This document shows, piece by piece, positions 29,601 through 35,907 of a stretch of 64,000 bases of DNA. The stretch spans positions 2,976,001 through 3,040,000 of the forward strand of contig CP018783.1 of assembly GCA_002025645.1 (NCBI GenBank). Direction: 5' to 3'. Every line of letters starts with the position of its first letter. Position 1 is the stretch's first letter. A program made the translations under genes and the position numbers. This DNA is from Curtobacterium pusillum (GTDB taxonomy: Bacteria > Actinomycetota > Actinomycetes > Actinomycetales > Microbacteriaceae). The notes below the pieces were generated by a model. The model was not told where the DNA came from, ran no database searches, and saw only the letters and a list, made by a program, of their open reading frames with translations.

Positions 29601-32600
29601 CGGCGACACGGTCGACTTCGGCTACGTCGTGACGAACACCGGCACGTCGACCCTCCGCGGTGTGACGCTCGCCGACGCGCAGACCGGCACGTCCGCGATC
29701 ACCATCGCCTGGCCGGGGACCACCGGGGTGCTCGCACCCGGGGAGTCCGCACGCGCCTCCGCGGCCTACGTGCTCACGCAGGCCGACGTCGACAAGGGGA
29801 CCCAGACCTCCCGGGTCACCGCGACCGGCACCGCACCCGGTGGCGCGACCGTCGACGCAGCCGACACGGCCACCGTCACCATCACCGCCCGACCGGCTGT
29901 CGAACTGACGGAGGAGGGCGCGCTCGCACCCGGCGCGACCGGCGCCGTCGGCGACACCGTGCAGTGGACGTACACCGTGACGAACTCCGGCACCGTGTCG
30001 CTCGATGCGACCGCGATCGCCCAGCAGCTCCAGGGCAGCGGCGACGTGACGTTCGGCACCTGGCCGGGCACCCCCGGCGTGCTCGCCCCGGGGCAGACCG
30101 TCACCGCGACGGCGACCTCGACGATCACCCAGGCGCAGTTCGACGCCGGCCGGGTGACCAACCCGGCCACCGCGTCCGGCACGGCTCCGGACGGTGCCGT
30201 CGTCACCGCCGACGCCACCGCGACGGTCGAGACCGGCCCCGCCGACGCCCGCATCGGGATCACGAAGACCGCGGCACTGCCGGACGGCGACACCGCCCCG
30301 CGGGCCGGGGACGTCGTGACGTTCACCTACCGGGTGACGAACAGCGGCACCTCGACGCTCTCGGGTGTCACGGTCGCCGACGCGCAGGACGGCGTGGGTG
30401 CCGTGTCGTACGACTGGCCCGGGACCGCGGGCACGCTCGCACCGGAGCAGGTCGTCACCGCCACCGCGACGTACACGCTGACCCAGGCGGACGTCGACCG
30501 CGGGAGCATCGCCAGCGCCGCGACCACGAACGGCACCCCGCCGACCGGCACCGACGTCACGGCCGCCGCGGGCGCGACGCTCGTCCTACCCGGCGCCCCG
30601 GAGCTCAGCGTCACCAAGGACGGTGCGCTCGCGGATGGCGCGGCTGGTTCCGTCGGCGACACCGTCGACTACCGCGTGACGATCCGGAACACCGGCACCA
30701 CCACCCTGCGCGACGTCGCCGCGAGCGACCCGCTGCCGGGGCTCGGCGCGCTGACGTTCCCCGACGCCTTCGACGGCACGCTCGCCCCCGGGGCCGACGT
30801 CGTCGCCACCGCGGCGTACACGGTCACGCAGGACGACGTGGACGCCGGCAGCGTCGTGAACACCGCGACGGCGACCGCCAACCCGCCGACGGGCGGCCCG
30901 GTCTCGGCCGAGGGCAGCGCCACCGTGACCCTCGCGGCCGCGGACGCCGGCATCGACATCGTGAAGACCCAGCGCCTCGCCGACGGCGCAACCGGGCGTG
31001 CGGGCGACCAGGTCACGTACACGATCACGATCACGAACACCGGGGCCGCGACCCTCCGCGGCGTCACCGTCGCGGACGGGCAGCCTGGCCTGGGCGCGAT
31101 CTCGATCGACTGGCCGGCCGCGTCCGGAGTCCTCCGGCCCGGACAGACCGCCACGGCCACGGCGACCTACACGCTGACCCAGCAGGACGTCGACCGCGGT
31201 TCGGTCTCGAGCACGGCGACCACGACCGGCACGAGCCCGGCCGGGGCGACCGTGCGGGCCTCGGACGACGGGTCGACCACCGTCACCGGGACCCCCGGCC
31301 TGACCGTCACGAAGTCCGGCGCACCCGCGTCCGGGACGACCGCGGGCCGCGGCACCGAGCTCCGCTGGACGATCGACGTCCGGAACAGCGGCACCGTCAC
31401 GCTGACCGGGGTCGCGGTCACGGACGAGCTCGCCGGCTTCCGGACCACCGGCACCGCGTGGCCGGGTGCCGAGGGCGCCCTCGCACCGGGCGAGACCGTC
31501 CGGGTCACCGGCACGAGCACCGTCGGACAGGCGGACGTCGACGCCGGCGGGGTCGTGAACACCGCGCGGGCGACGGGCACGGCACCGGACGGTGTCGTGG
31601 TGGACGGCGGCGGCGCCGCGACGGTGCCGACGGACGCCGCACCCGCGGGGATCTCGATCGTGAAGACCGCGTCCCTGGCACCGGGCGCGACCGGCGCCGT
31701 GGGCGACACCGTCCGGTACCACTACGTCGTCACGAACGGCGGTGACACGACCCTGCGCGGCGTCACCGTGCGCGACGCCGGAGCGGGGGTCTCCGCGATG
31801 ACCTACGCCTGGCCGGGCGAACCGGGCGTGCTCCTGCCAGGGGAGACCGTCGAGGTCGACGCGACCGTCGTGGTCACCCAGGCGGACGTGGACGCCGGAT
31901 CGCTGTCCTCGTCGGCGACGGTCGTCGGCACCGCACCGGGCGGCACCACCGTCACCGACACGTCCGAGGCCGGGGTCTCCCTGCCGAACGCACCGCACCT
32001 GACCCTCGACAAGCGCGGGGTGCTCGCGCCCGGGGCAACCGGTGCCGTCGGGGACCGCGTGGACTACACCTTCACCGTGACGAACGACGGCTCCGCGCCG
32101 ATCACGGACGTCACCCTCGACGACGGCCTCGCCGGGCTCACCGACGTCAGCTGGACCTGGCCGGGCACCGTCGGCACGCTCGCCCCGGGCGAGCAGGCGA
32201 CCGGCACGGCCAGCTACCGCATCACGCAGGCGGACGTCGACGCCGGCGGCGTGGTGAACACCGCGACCGTCGGTGGCACCGGACCGGGCGGCACCGACGT
32301 CACGAGCGGCGCGTCCTCGGCCACCGCACCCGTCGCGGGCCGCGGCTCGCTGACGATCGACAAGACCGTGCAGTACGCCGCCGGCTCCGACGGCGCCGTG
32401 GGCCAGCAGTTGCAGTACGGCTTCACGCTCGTCAACACCGGCACCGTCACCCTGCGCGGCGTGCACGTCGACGACCGGCTCGCCGGACTCTCCGACGTCA
32501 CCTACGGCCAGTGGCCCGGCGCCGCGGGCGTCCTCGCCCCCGGACAGCGGGTGACGGCGACCGCCACCTACGTGGTCGGTCAGGCCGACGGTGCTTCCGG

Positions 32601-32847
32601 TAGCGTCGAGAACAGCGCGACGGCGATCGGGACGCCGCAGCCCGGGACCCTGCCCGGAGACGGCCCGATCACGTCAGCGCCCGACACCGTCCGGATCGCG
32701 GTCCACCCGGCCGCGGGGGTCCCTGCCCTCGCGTTCACCGGGTCCGACCCCGTGCCGGCAATCGCCGTGGCCGCACTCCTCGTGCTGCTCGGCATCGCAA
32801 CGGCGGCCATCGGGAGCCGCCGTCGCACCAGGAAGGAACACCGATGA
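17629..32847 (+). CDS. Giant cell-wall-anchored surface protein with 38 DUF11-like repeats and LAFTG sorting signal
   Basis: 5,072 residues. TTG start chosen because GGAAGG (17616-17621) lies 7 nt upstream. A long signal peptide ends near residue 46 (GVAQA). Residues 47 to about 415 form a unique head domain; 416-525 hold a divergent DUF11-like unit with two Cys. From residue 526 come 38 tandem beta-sandwich repeats of about 118 residues, each with consensus KTG..ASGATG..GDTVNYTF, then NTGN.TLTGV, W...G.L.PGQ, and TQADVDAGSV.NTAT. The tail has LAFTG (5034-5038), a membrane helix (about 5047-5066) and RRRTRKEHR, the class E (LAxTG) sortase arrangement of actinobacteria. It probably forms a long stalk presenting the head. 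Its TGA overlaps the ATG of the lipoprotein gene. Adhesin or fibril function is inference. Confidence 0.9.
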   Translation: MLLAPRPRHRAETIARPRWFRGIAMALAVLIPTAGVALGTEGVAQAAVVQWGTGSDQSPNYQATVNGDFTMTGNGVLACTGSALTATNTSGSCTDLHANNPGTGVSTSYNDYFKMVNSNTVSGFTTNSSTGALTIPAGATVAKAYLDWSANTGVFTGAGNVTCSGNSANGSQWYATRPDAASGYRTQGVQFKVGSGAIQTVAPQALLEDPASQASALYYSASADVTSAFANATTGSALNISAGNIWAAVGAGCYAGWSLTVVYDYGKYIPGNAASAPHRVIYYQGHVREAASDSPLTVNFTGFSALQAGVKFGYTLYEGDRGITGDYMRYTPQGGSPTEVLNTKNASGNIGVGQADGSVRYTQTSDTSTFTNQSVDVHTQTLSGVDKGDTSMTLTVGTSGDSYLLQNAVLSVPTAALSVVKTLDGSANDQYRTATENTAFTITVTNNGSVSLSNIQLTFPDTETCTPSTTIAGPLASGATATVRCTGPPPTAASTTSSVTATGQVTSDPTITVTDTNATNTYLSSLALTKTSALASGATGKAGDTVNYTFTATNNGTSPLTGVAITDPLSGLSALTYGSWPSGTSGTLQPGQAVTATATYTLTQTDVDAGSVANTATVTGTDPDGGPKPTATASRTQPLTAANALTLTKAGSLASGSTGRVGDTVNWTFRLTNSGAQTITGAAITDQLAGVSAITYGTWPSGTTGRLTPGQTVTATATSTLTQAQVDAGTLTNTATAAGRSATGSTVTAPTATATVAIPAANALVLTKSGAVAAGSAGKAGDTVNWSFTLRNTGNQTVTTASITDRLTGVSALTYGTWPSGTSGTLAPGQTVTATATYALTQTDVDAGSVVNTAGATARGATGGTVTAPDATATVAVTDASSLTIVKDGSLASGATGRAGDTVNWTFTVTNAGNRTLTGVTIADPLAGISAITYGSWASGTTGKLAPGQSVTATATSTLTQAQVNDGSITNTATANGTNPSGTAVTSGQTSKTVNIAAAQKIAVTKTGALATGATGKVGDTVNWQFSATNTGNTTLYGVAITDGLSGISALTYSWPGTAGQLDPNQTVTATATSTLTQADVDAGSVVNTATGAGNTRADGSGQPASSTASATVAVSRAPGIAIAKTGALASAATGAVGDTVNYTFTVRNSGNTTLTGVTVADPLTGLSTITYAWPGTAGRLAPGQSASGTATYKLTQKDVDAGFVQNTATATGTAPNGTTATNAATARTTVPATPGIAVSKTGALASGATGRAGDTVNYTFTARNTGNQTLTAVSIGDALTGVSTPVYGTWPSGTAGTLAPGQSVTATATYTLTQADVDAGSVVNTARATATTPAQGSVSATSPNTLPVPSSGALTFTKTGAVAGSGSPAAGGTVNWTFSARNTGNVTLTGVAITDQLAGLSAITYSWPGTTGRLAPGQTVTATATSTLTQAQVDAGTVRNTATIAGTTPGNTLVSQATAASVSVDRTVAISVAKSGALDAGSTGTAGDRTTWTLRITNTGTTTLTSVGATDSLAGLSGLTYSWPGTAGTLAPGQTATATATGSVSQTDLDAGSVTNTATATGSGPSGTSTATAQGSGTIPLTGSPALGFTKSVATGTGYTGRAGDTLAYTFRATNSGNQTLTGVTITDPHAGLGTLTYTWPGAAGRLAPGQSVTATASYTVTQADVDAGTVANRATVSGTTPQGTAVSTPATATQTIAPAPGIAVSKSAVVGGTGAAGDTVTYRFDVANTGTTTLTGVGVSDQLAGLSGISFGTWPSGTTGTLAPGQTVRGTATYAVTQSDIDAGSIVNTATSTATTPTGGTVRATGAATVTPASGAPAISLAKTERLATSATGVAGDTVRLGYTITNSGNQTLTNVTLTDEQSGHSAFTYGTWPSGTAGTLGVGQSVTVTATYTLTQADVDRGTVSSDAATTGVSPGGATVRATDTGSVGTKRTPAVSLTETGSVTSGSGGVGSVVTWTYQATNTGTVTLTVPEVVHALGGTVTYAWPNAPNTLAPGQTVTATTTSTVTQADVDAGALVDTSSVTGTAPTGTDPATVSATAAATVPTSSAAPGLAVTKAETFDADGSTTRAATAGDQVDMRYVVTNTGNVTLTVVGVQDAQRGISSVVFADGDTTITLAPGRSATATATYTLSQSDVDAGGIRSAATAFGTTPAGTRVTATATDGVTITPTPAVTLTKTARYGQSADGAVQSGRVGDTVVFSFLATNTGSVTLSDLALRDQLIGLGASTPVADAAAAGQLRDLEWSGGTAGSLAPGERLRATAQYTVTQADVDAGAVTNTATATGTTPAGSTTSRDATVTIATDADNTAAIGIVKDASVRDTGSASRPGDPVDLGYTVTNTGDFTLTGVGVTDAGAGSGADSITYGTWPSGTTGTLTPGQTVTATAVHTLTQADIDAGYVTSPATTRGTPSNGGAAVTATSYRTVPVTQVNTFDFTKSGVPAGSSAGVGDDLRFTLTARNTGNTTLDLLQMTDQLQGVGVLSYTWPDPSRPGVVAPGEVATATAAYTISQADVDSGSVVNTANAVASPPAGAAITKTATSTTAVDASAPTITLDKTEAVADGSAGVAGDTVRFGYTITNSGTTTLTGVGLTDEQQGLSGITFGAWPSGTTGTLAPGQSVTATASYRLTQADVDRAAADTDGHVALSSGATTTATDRRSGAAVSATDDGSVVLDPTSALSTRKTAAVVGAGDIGAVRVGDVVRYTVTATNTGQTTLTAVTVDDPLAGLGAPTTTWPNATAGTLSPGQAVVVTADRTVTQDDVDAGSIANTATTTGTTPAGTTVSGSGTRTVVTTTGAPGIGIQKTETNRGAGAAGDTVDLTFTVTNTGDVTLTGVGVTDSQQGLSAVRFDAWPGGTAGRLAPGQSVVAHATYTLTQQDVDRGSVASTATTTGTPPRGADVAASDDGGVTVAPRGALSIDKTGSLGGSTGAVGDTVRYTFRVANTGNVTVTGVAVSDVLAGVSDVEVADWPAAAGRLAPGQAVTGSATYRVTQADVDAGSVLNDATVTGSTPTGDSVTASDAATVALATAVPGIRLDKTEQLAGGATGVAGDTVRFGYTITNTGTATLSAVELADAQAGLSDIAFGTWPTAVGTLAPGQSVTATASYTLTQADVDRGSVASTATATGTGPTGTRVGDTAQGSVPLTAAASVGVTKRAAYVDGGTGRVGDTVRYTFTVTNTGQVTLGSARVTDRLAGLGTITVAAGPNGDGSLAPGQALSATAGYTVTQADVDAGAIVNQATVTATPARGADVTASDSATIRTSDGAPAIALTKTEQLAATGTPAVGDTVRLGYTITNTGNQTLRGVVVADAQTGTSAVTYGTWPGTAGTLAPGQSVTATATYALTQADLDAGRVASAATAAGTAPTGGTVRDTDTAGVDLAQAPELTLLKQGRLAPGATGSAGEGIRYTFTATNTGNVTVTLLDLIDRMPGLSDPTVDEWPGAVGVLAPGQTVTASATYTITQSDVDAGAVTNTATVVGRAPDGSDVTGTDGTTVETAASGPRIGVVKTAALASGSTGVAGDRVEYTYAITNTGNVTLTGVTARDDQTDVSTVVYGTWPGTVGRLAPGETVTATASHVLTQAEVDRGTLTSTVTATGNAPGGTGVSDADTRSVTIAPSPSITLSKTAAYTDGGTGRVGDTVRYTFRAQNTGTVTLTGITASDRLAGLSAIDADWPGTAGTLAPGAVVTATATYTVTQADVDAGSIVNQATVVGNPPTGAPVTATDGATIRTADPSDAIALVKDERVTSGTGVAGDTVTLTFTVSNPGNRTLTGITLDDDQARLGTVTYGTWPGTVGTLAPGQSVTATATYTLTQADVDRGSIASTATTTATVPSGEVVTATADGGVDTVRTGSWTFDKSGVLADGDQGDLGDRIDWTYRVTNTGTVTLTGVSVADALPGVSALVVGTWPNGTAGQLLPGQSVTATARSTVAQSDVDAGSVVNTATADATVPTGVTDPGPQRDSATVALRASTQQVAVTKTASLADGATGKAGDTVDFGYVVTNTGTSTLRGVTLADAQTGTSAITIAWPGTTGVLAPGESARASAAYVLTQADVDKGTQTSRVTATGTAPGGATVDAADTATVTITARPAVELTEEGALAPGATGAVGDTVQWTYTVTNSGTVSLDATAIAQQLQGSGDVTFGTWPGTPGVLAPGQTVTATATSTITQAQFDAGRVTNPATASGTAPDGAVVTADATATVETGPADARIGITKTAALPDGDTAPRAGDVVTFTYRVTNSGTSTLSGVTVADAQDGVGAVSYDWPGTAGTLAPEQVVTATATYTLTQADVDRGSIASAATTNGTPPTGTDVTAAAGATLVLPGAPELSVTKDGALADGAAGSVGDTVDYRVTIRNTGTTTLRDVAASDPLPGLGALTFPDAFDGTLAPGADVVATAAYTVTQDDVDAGSVVNTATATANPPTGGPVSAEGSATVTLAAADAGIDIVKTQRLADGATGRAGDQVTYTITITNTGAATLRGVTVADGQPGLGAISIDWPAASGVLRPGQTATATATYTLTQQDVDRGSVSSTATTTGTSPAGATVRASDDGSTTVTGTPGLTVTKSGAPASGTTAGRGTELRWTIDVRNSGTVTLTGVAVTDELAGFRTTGTAWPGAEGALAPGETVRVTGTSTVGQADVDAGGVVNTARATGTAPDGVVVDGGGAATVPTDAAPAGISIVKTASLAPGATGAVGDTVRYHYVVTNGGDTTLRGVTVRDAGAGVSAMTYAWPGEPGVLLPGETVEVDATVVVTQADVDAGSLSSSATVVGTAPGGTTVTDTSEAGVSLPNAPHLTLDKRGVLAPGATGAVGDRVDYTFTVTNDGSAPITDVTLDDGLAGLTDVSWTWPGTVGTLAPGEQATGTASYRITQADVDAGGVVNTATVGGTGPGGTDVTSGASSATAPVAGRGSLTIDKTVQYAAGSDGAVGQQLQYGFTLVNTGTVTLRGVHVDDRLAGLSDVTYGQWPGAAGVLAPGQRVTATATYVVGQADGASGSVENSATAIGTPQPGTLPGDGPITSAPDTVRIAVHPAAGVPALAFTGSDPVPAIAVAALLVLLGIATAAIGSRRRTRKEHR
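19204..32703 (+). repeat. Array of 38 coding tandem repeats (about 354 bp each)
   Basis: The repeat region of the giant surface protein. Unit starts include 19204 (first), 23086 (twelfth) and 32347 (last). Units vary in sequence but keep GDTV near the start and TQADVD near the end. Units 1-11 are one subtype; units 12-37 alternate strictly between two subtypes. Confidence 0.9.
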
Positions 32848-33311
32848 CCCTGCGCCCCACGCGCTCCCTGTCCGTCCGACTCCTGGCACTCGCCGGGGTC
32901 GCCGCGCTCGGCGTCGGCCTCGCCGGCTGCTCGGGTGGTGACAGCCCCGACGGGAAGGCCTCGGCGTCGTCCTCCGCGGCGGCCACCGAGCGTCCGGCGA
33001 TCACCGACGTGAAGACGCCGGCCGGCGGCACCGGGGACTTCGTCGGCGCGAAGTCGGACGTGCAGGTCACCTCGTGCAAGCGCTCCGGCTCGTCGTGGGC
33101 GGTCGTGGGGACGGTCAAGAACCCGGAGAAGACCGGTCAGGGCTACCGCATCTACGTCTCGCTGCTCAAGGGAGCGTCGGACACCCGCGCCGTCAAGGAG
33201 GTCGACGTCGCCTCCGTCGGCGCCGGCGCCTCGGCGGACTGGGACACCACGATCGACACGTCGGAGAGCGGGCTCTCCTGCGTGCTGCGCGTGGAGCGCT
33301 TCGCGGCCTGA
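32844..33311 (+). CDS. Lipoprotein with FxLYD-like domain
   Basis: 155 residues. Type II signal peptide with lipobox LAGC and Cys at about 30, then a Ser/Ala-rich linker and a compact domain (DVQVTSCKRSGSSWAVVGTV...YRIYVSLL...VERFAA) resembling FxLYD-type Ig-like folds. Two Cys (about 76 and 149) could form a disulphide. ATG overlaps the giant-gene stop (ATGA) and has AAGGAA upstream, so the two are translationally coupled. A role as membrane-anchored partner or assembly factor of the surface protein is inferred from this coupling only. Confidence 0.8.
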   Translation: MTLRPTRSLSVRLLALAGVAALGVGLAGCSGGDSPDGKASASSSAAATERPAITDVKTPAGGTGDFVGAKSDVQVTSCKRSGSSWAVVGTVKNPEKTGQGYRIYVSLLKGASDTRAVKEVDVASVGAGASADWDTTIDTSESGLSCVLRVERFAA

Positions 33312-33326
33312 CGGCCTCGCTCGCCG

Positions 33327-35780
33327 GTGGTGCCCCTCCCTCGCTCGCACGCGACCGCCCAGGTGGGCGGTGTCCGGCGAGCCGCCCCGCTGCTCCACCG
33401 CGCTCGGCTCGTCTCGACGATCGAGCAGGCCGTGCGCTCCGGCCGGGTGGTCGTCGTCGCCGGACCCCCGCGGTCCGGCGTGACGACGCTCGTCACCGAC
33501 TGGGCGGACCGGACGGCGCTGCTGGTCGACCACACCGTGACCGCCCCGGGTCGGCTCCGGCAGGTCGCTGACGACGACCCGGCCGGGAGGCACGTCCTCC
33601 TCGTCGACGACGCCCACCTCCTCGGGGCGGCCGGTACCAGGGCCCTGCTCGCGTCCGCCGCGGAGCGACCGGTCGTCCTCGCCGGACGGTCGGGCACCGT
33701 GCTCGACGCCGTCGCGGCCGAGGCACACGCCACCGTGGTCGGCGCCGGGGACCTCGCGTTCGACGCCGCCGAGACGGCCGCCCTGCTCGGCCGTGCGGTC
33801 GGCGTGGTGATCGCACCCGCGTTCGTCACCCGGACCACGGCCGACGTCGGCGGGCTCGCGGGGGTGCTGGCCGCAGCCGCGACCGCCGTGGCGGACGAGG
33901 ACCGGCCGCCCGTGGACCTGCCGTCGCGGTTCGACCACGCGACGGCGACGGCGACCCGGGCGTGGGTGCGCGAGACCGTGCAGGAGCCGGGGTTGCGGAG
34001 CTTCGGGGAACGCGCCGCCGTGGTGCCGTCCGCCCCGGTCGCGTTCCTCGCCGAGCTGGACGGGGACGCCGCGGTCGACCTCGTATCGGCACACCGGTCC
34101 GCCGCGGACGCCGGCCTCGGACGGCTCGACGGCGACGGGTTCGCCTGGTTCGAGGGCATCGCCCGTGCGCTCCGGGCCGCCGGTGCCGCGACGGACGCCG
34201 ACCGCCACCGCGAGGTCGTCCGCCGGGCCGCGGCGTGGGCGATCACCCACGACGACACCGTCACCGCCATCGACGCCGCCGTGCAGCTCGACGACCTCGA
34301 CCTGCTCTCCGACGTCCTCACCACCGCGTGGACACGGATCACCGGCCCCGGCGCCCCGGCCATCGCCCGGCTCCTCGACCCGATCCGCCCGAAGCGCGCC
34401 GCACGGCACCCCGTCGTCCTCGCCGCGATCGCTCGGTCCGAGTCCGCCGCCGACCGGCACCACGCCCGCGCCTCCCGCGTGAACGCCGCCGTCATCCCCG
34501 CGGTCGCCGCCGCGCTGCCGACCGCCCCGCCGGCCGACGCCGTGTTCCTCGCCGCGATCGACGCGCAGGCACGACGGATCGTCGGTGACGACGCGGGCGC
34601 CGTGGCGGCGGCGACCACGGCCCGGATCCGGCTCGACGCGCTCGACGCGACGGCCGCCGACCGACTCGCACCGCGCCTCCCGTTCGTCCTGCAGCAGATC
34701 GCGGCCACCGAACTGGCGGCCGGCGACGGCGAGGGAGCACTCGCCACCCTCGCCCGGATCGAACCCGTCGAGGGCGCCGACGGCGACCTGCAGCGCGCCG
34801 CTGCCGAGGGACTGACCGCGCTCGTCCACGCCCTCGGGGGCGAGGTCGACGTCGCCCGGCGGCTGCTCGACGGGGGCCGACCGCTCGACGTCCCCACGGG
34901 AGCGCTCGCGACCGCGATCGTCGCCCTCGAGCACGGCGACCCGGACGGCGTGCAGCAGATCCTCCGGCGTGTGGACCCGCTCTTCGGCGCGTTCGAGCAC
35001 TGGCCGATCGTCCTCGCCGTGCGCGCCCGCGCCAGCACCGTCGCCGGTCGCGTCCCACCCGAGGACCAGCTCACCGCGCACGACGCCGGGGTGCAGCGCT
35101 ACCGGCAGCGCAGCACCGCCGGTGGGGTCGGCGCGCGGATGCTCGCGCTCGCACGGGTGCGGCTCCAGCTCGCCGCGGGACAGCTGTCGCAGGCCGAGCG
35201 GGGACTCGAGGCGCTCGGTGCCGTGCAGGTGTGGAACGCCGCCGAGCACATGGGTCTCGCGCTGGCCCGGTCCGAACCGGAACGCGCGCTCGCGATCGTC
35301 AACGCGGTCGCCGTGCACGGGGTCTACCAGGCACGCACCACCGCGCTGCTCGTGCTGCTGCGGGCCGTGGCGCTCCGGCGGACCGGGGACGTCCTCGGTG
35401 CCGTCGCCGCCTTCCGCGAGGCGATGGACCTGTTCGACCGGCACGGCCTCGGCGGTGAGCTGCTCACCCCGCCGCGGGACGACGTTCGACAGCTCGTCGA
35501 CGCGTCGCGGGACGAGCGGGCACGGGCGCTGTGGGCGTCGCTGGGCGGGCTGCGGTCGGTGTTCCCGGGGCCGGACGTCGGGGTCGTGCTGTCCGAACGG
35601 GAGTCGGTGGTGCTCGGGCTGCTCGGGGAGCCGTTGAGCGTGCCGGGGATCGCGTCGGAGCTGCACGTGTCGGTGAACACCGTGAAGACCCAGGTGCGGA
35701 GCGTGTACCGGAAGCTCGGGGTGTCGACGCGGCGCGAGGCCGTGGAGCAGGGGAGGGCGCTCGGGCTGTCGGGCGCGTAG
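33327..35780 (+). CDS. Large LuxR-family (MalT/LAL-like) regulator with degenerate P-loop
   Basis: 817 residues. An N-terminal AAA/STAND-like ATPase region has GPPRSGVTT at 46-54 in the Walker A position and HVLLVDDAH as Walker B. The central part is helical, TPR-like. The C-terminus is a LuxR helix-turn-helix (LSERESVVLGLLGEPLSVPG, then IASELHVSVNTVKTQVRSVY). The Walker A Lys is replaced by Val, so nucleotide binding may be weak or lost. It starts 15 bp after the lipoprotein gene, suggesting one transcriptional unit with the giant gene, which it may regulate. The exact start is uncertain: no clear ribosome site precedes the GTG. Confidence 0.85.
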   Translation: MVPLPRSHATAQVGGVRRAAPLLHRARLVSTIEQAVRSGRVVVVAGPPRSGVTTLVTDWADRTALLVDHTVTAPGRLRQVADDDPAGRHVLLVDDAHLLGAAGTRALLASAAERPVVLAGRSGTVLDAVAAEAHATVVGAGDLAFDAAETAALLGRAVGVVIAPAFVTRTTADVGGLAGVLAAAATAVADEDRPPVDLPSRFDHATATATRAWVRETVQEPGLRSFGERAAVVPSAPVAFLAELDGDAAVDLVSAHRSAADAGLGRLDGDGFAWFEGIARALRAAGAATDADRHREVVRRAAAWAITHDDTVTAIDAAVQLDDLDLLSDVLTTAWTRITGPGAPAIARLLDPIRPKRAARHPVVLAAIARSESAADRHHARASRVNAAVIPAVAAALPTAPPADAVFLAAIDAQARRIVGDDAGAVAAATTARIRLDALDATAADRLAPRLPFVLQQIAATELAAGDGEGALATLARIEPVEGADGDLQRAAAEGLTALVHALGGEVDVARRLLDGGRPLDVPTGALATAIVALEHGDPDGVQQILRRVDPLFGAFEHWPIVLAVRARASTVAGRVPPEDQLTAHDAGVQRYRQRSTAGGVGARMLALARVRLQLAAGQLSQAERGLEALGAVQVWNAAEHMGLALARSEPERALAIVNAVAVHGVYQARTTALLVLLRAVALRRTGDVLGAVAAFREAMDLFDRHGLGGELLTPPRDDVRQLVDASRDERARALWASLGGLRSVFPGPDVGVVLSERESVVLGLLGEPLSVPGIASELHVSVNTVKTQVRSVYRKLGVSTRREAVEQGRALGLSGA

Positions 35781-35907
35781 GGGCGCGCGCCGCTGACCCG
35801 CGAGGTGTCTCGGGCGCTGGGCGGTGTCGGACGCGACCGAGACGCCGCCGCAGCCGGCGGGGCGGGGTCGAGCCGCGCCTCCAGTCCGGCCGTGTGCCAG
35901 CGCAGTG

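Noticed and set aside
19204-32703. Possible CRISPR-like or satellite DNA array
   Set aside because: Repeats are 354 bp, variable and in one reading frame encoding DUF11 domains; there are no short identical direct repeats with unique spacers.
33327-35780. LuxR protein as an acyl-homoserine-lactone quorum sensor
   Set aside because: It lacks the small autoinducer-binding domain; length and N-terminal ATPase region fit the MalT/LAL-type group instead.
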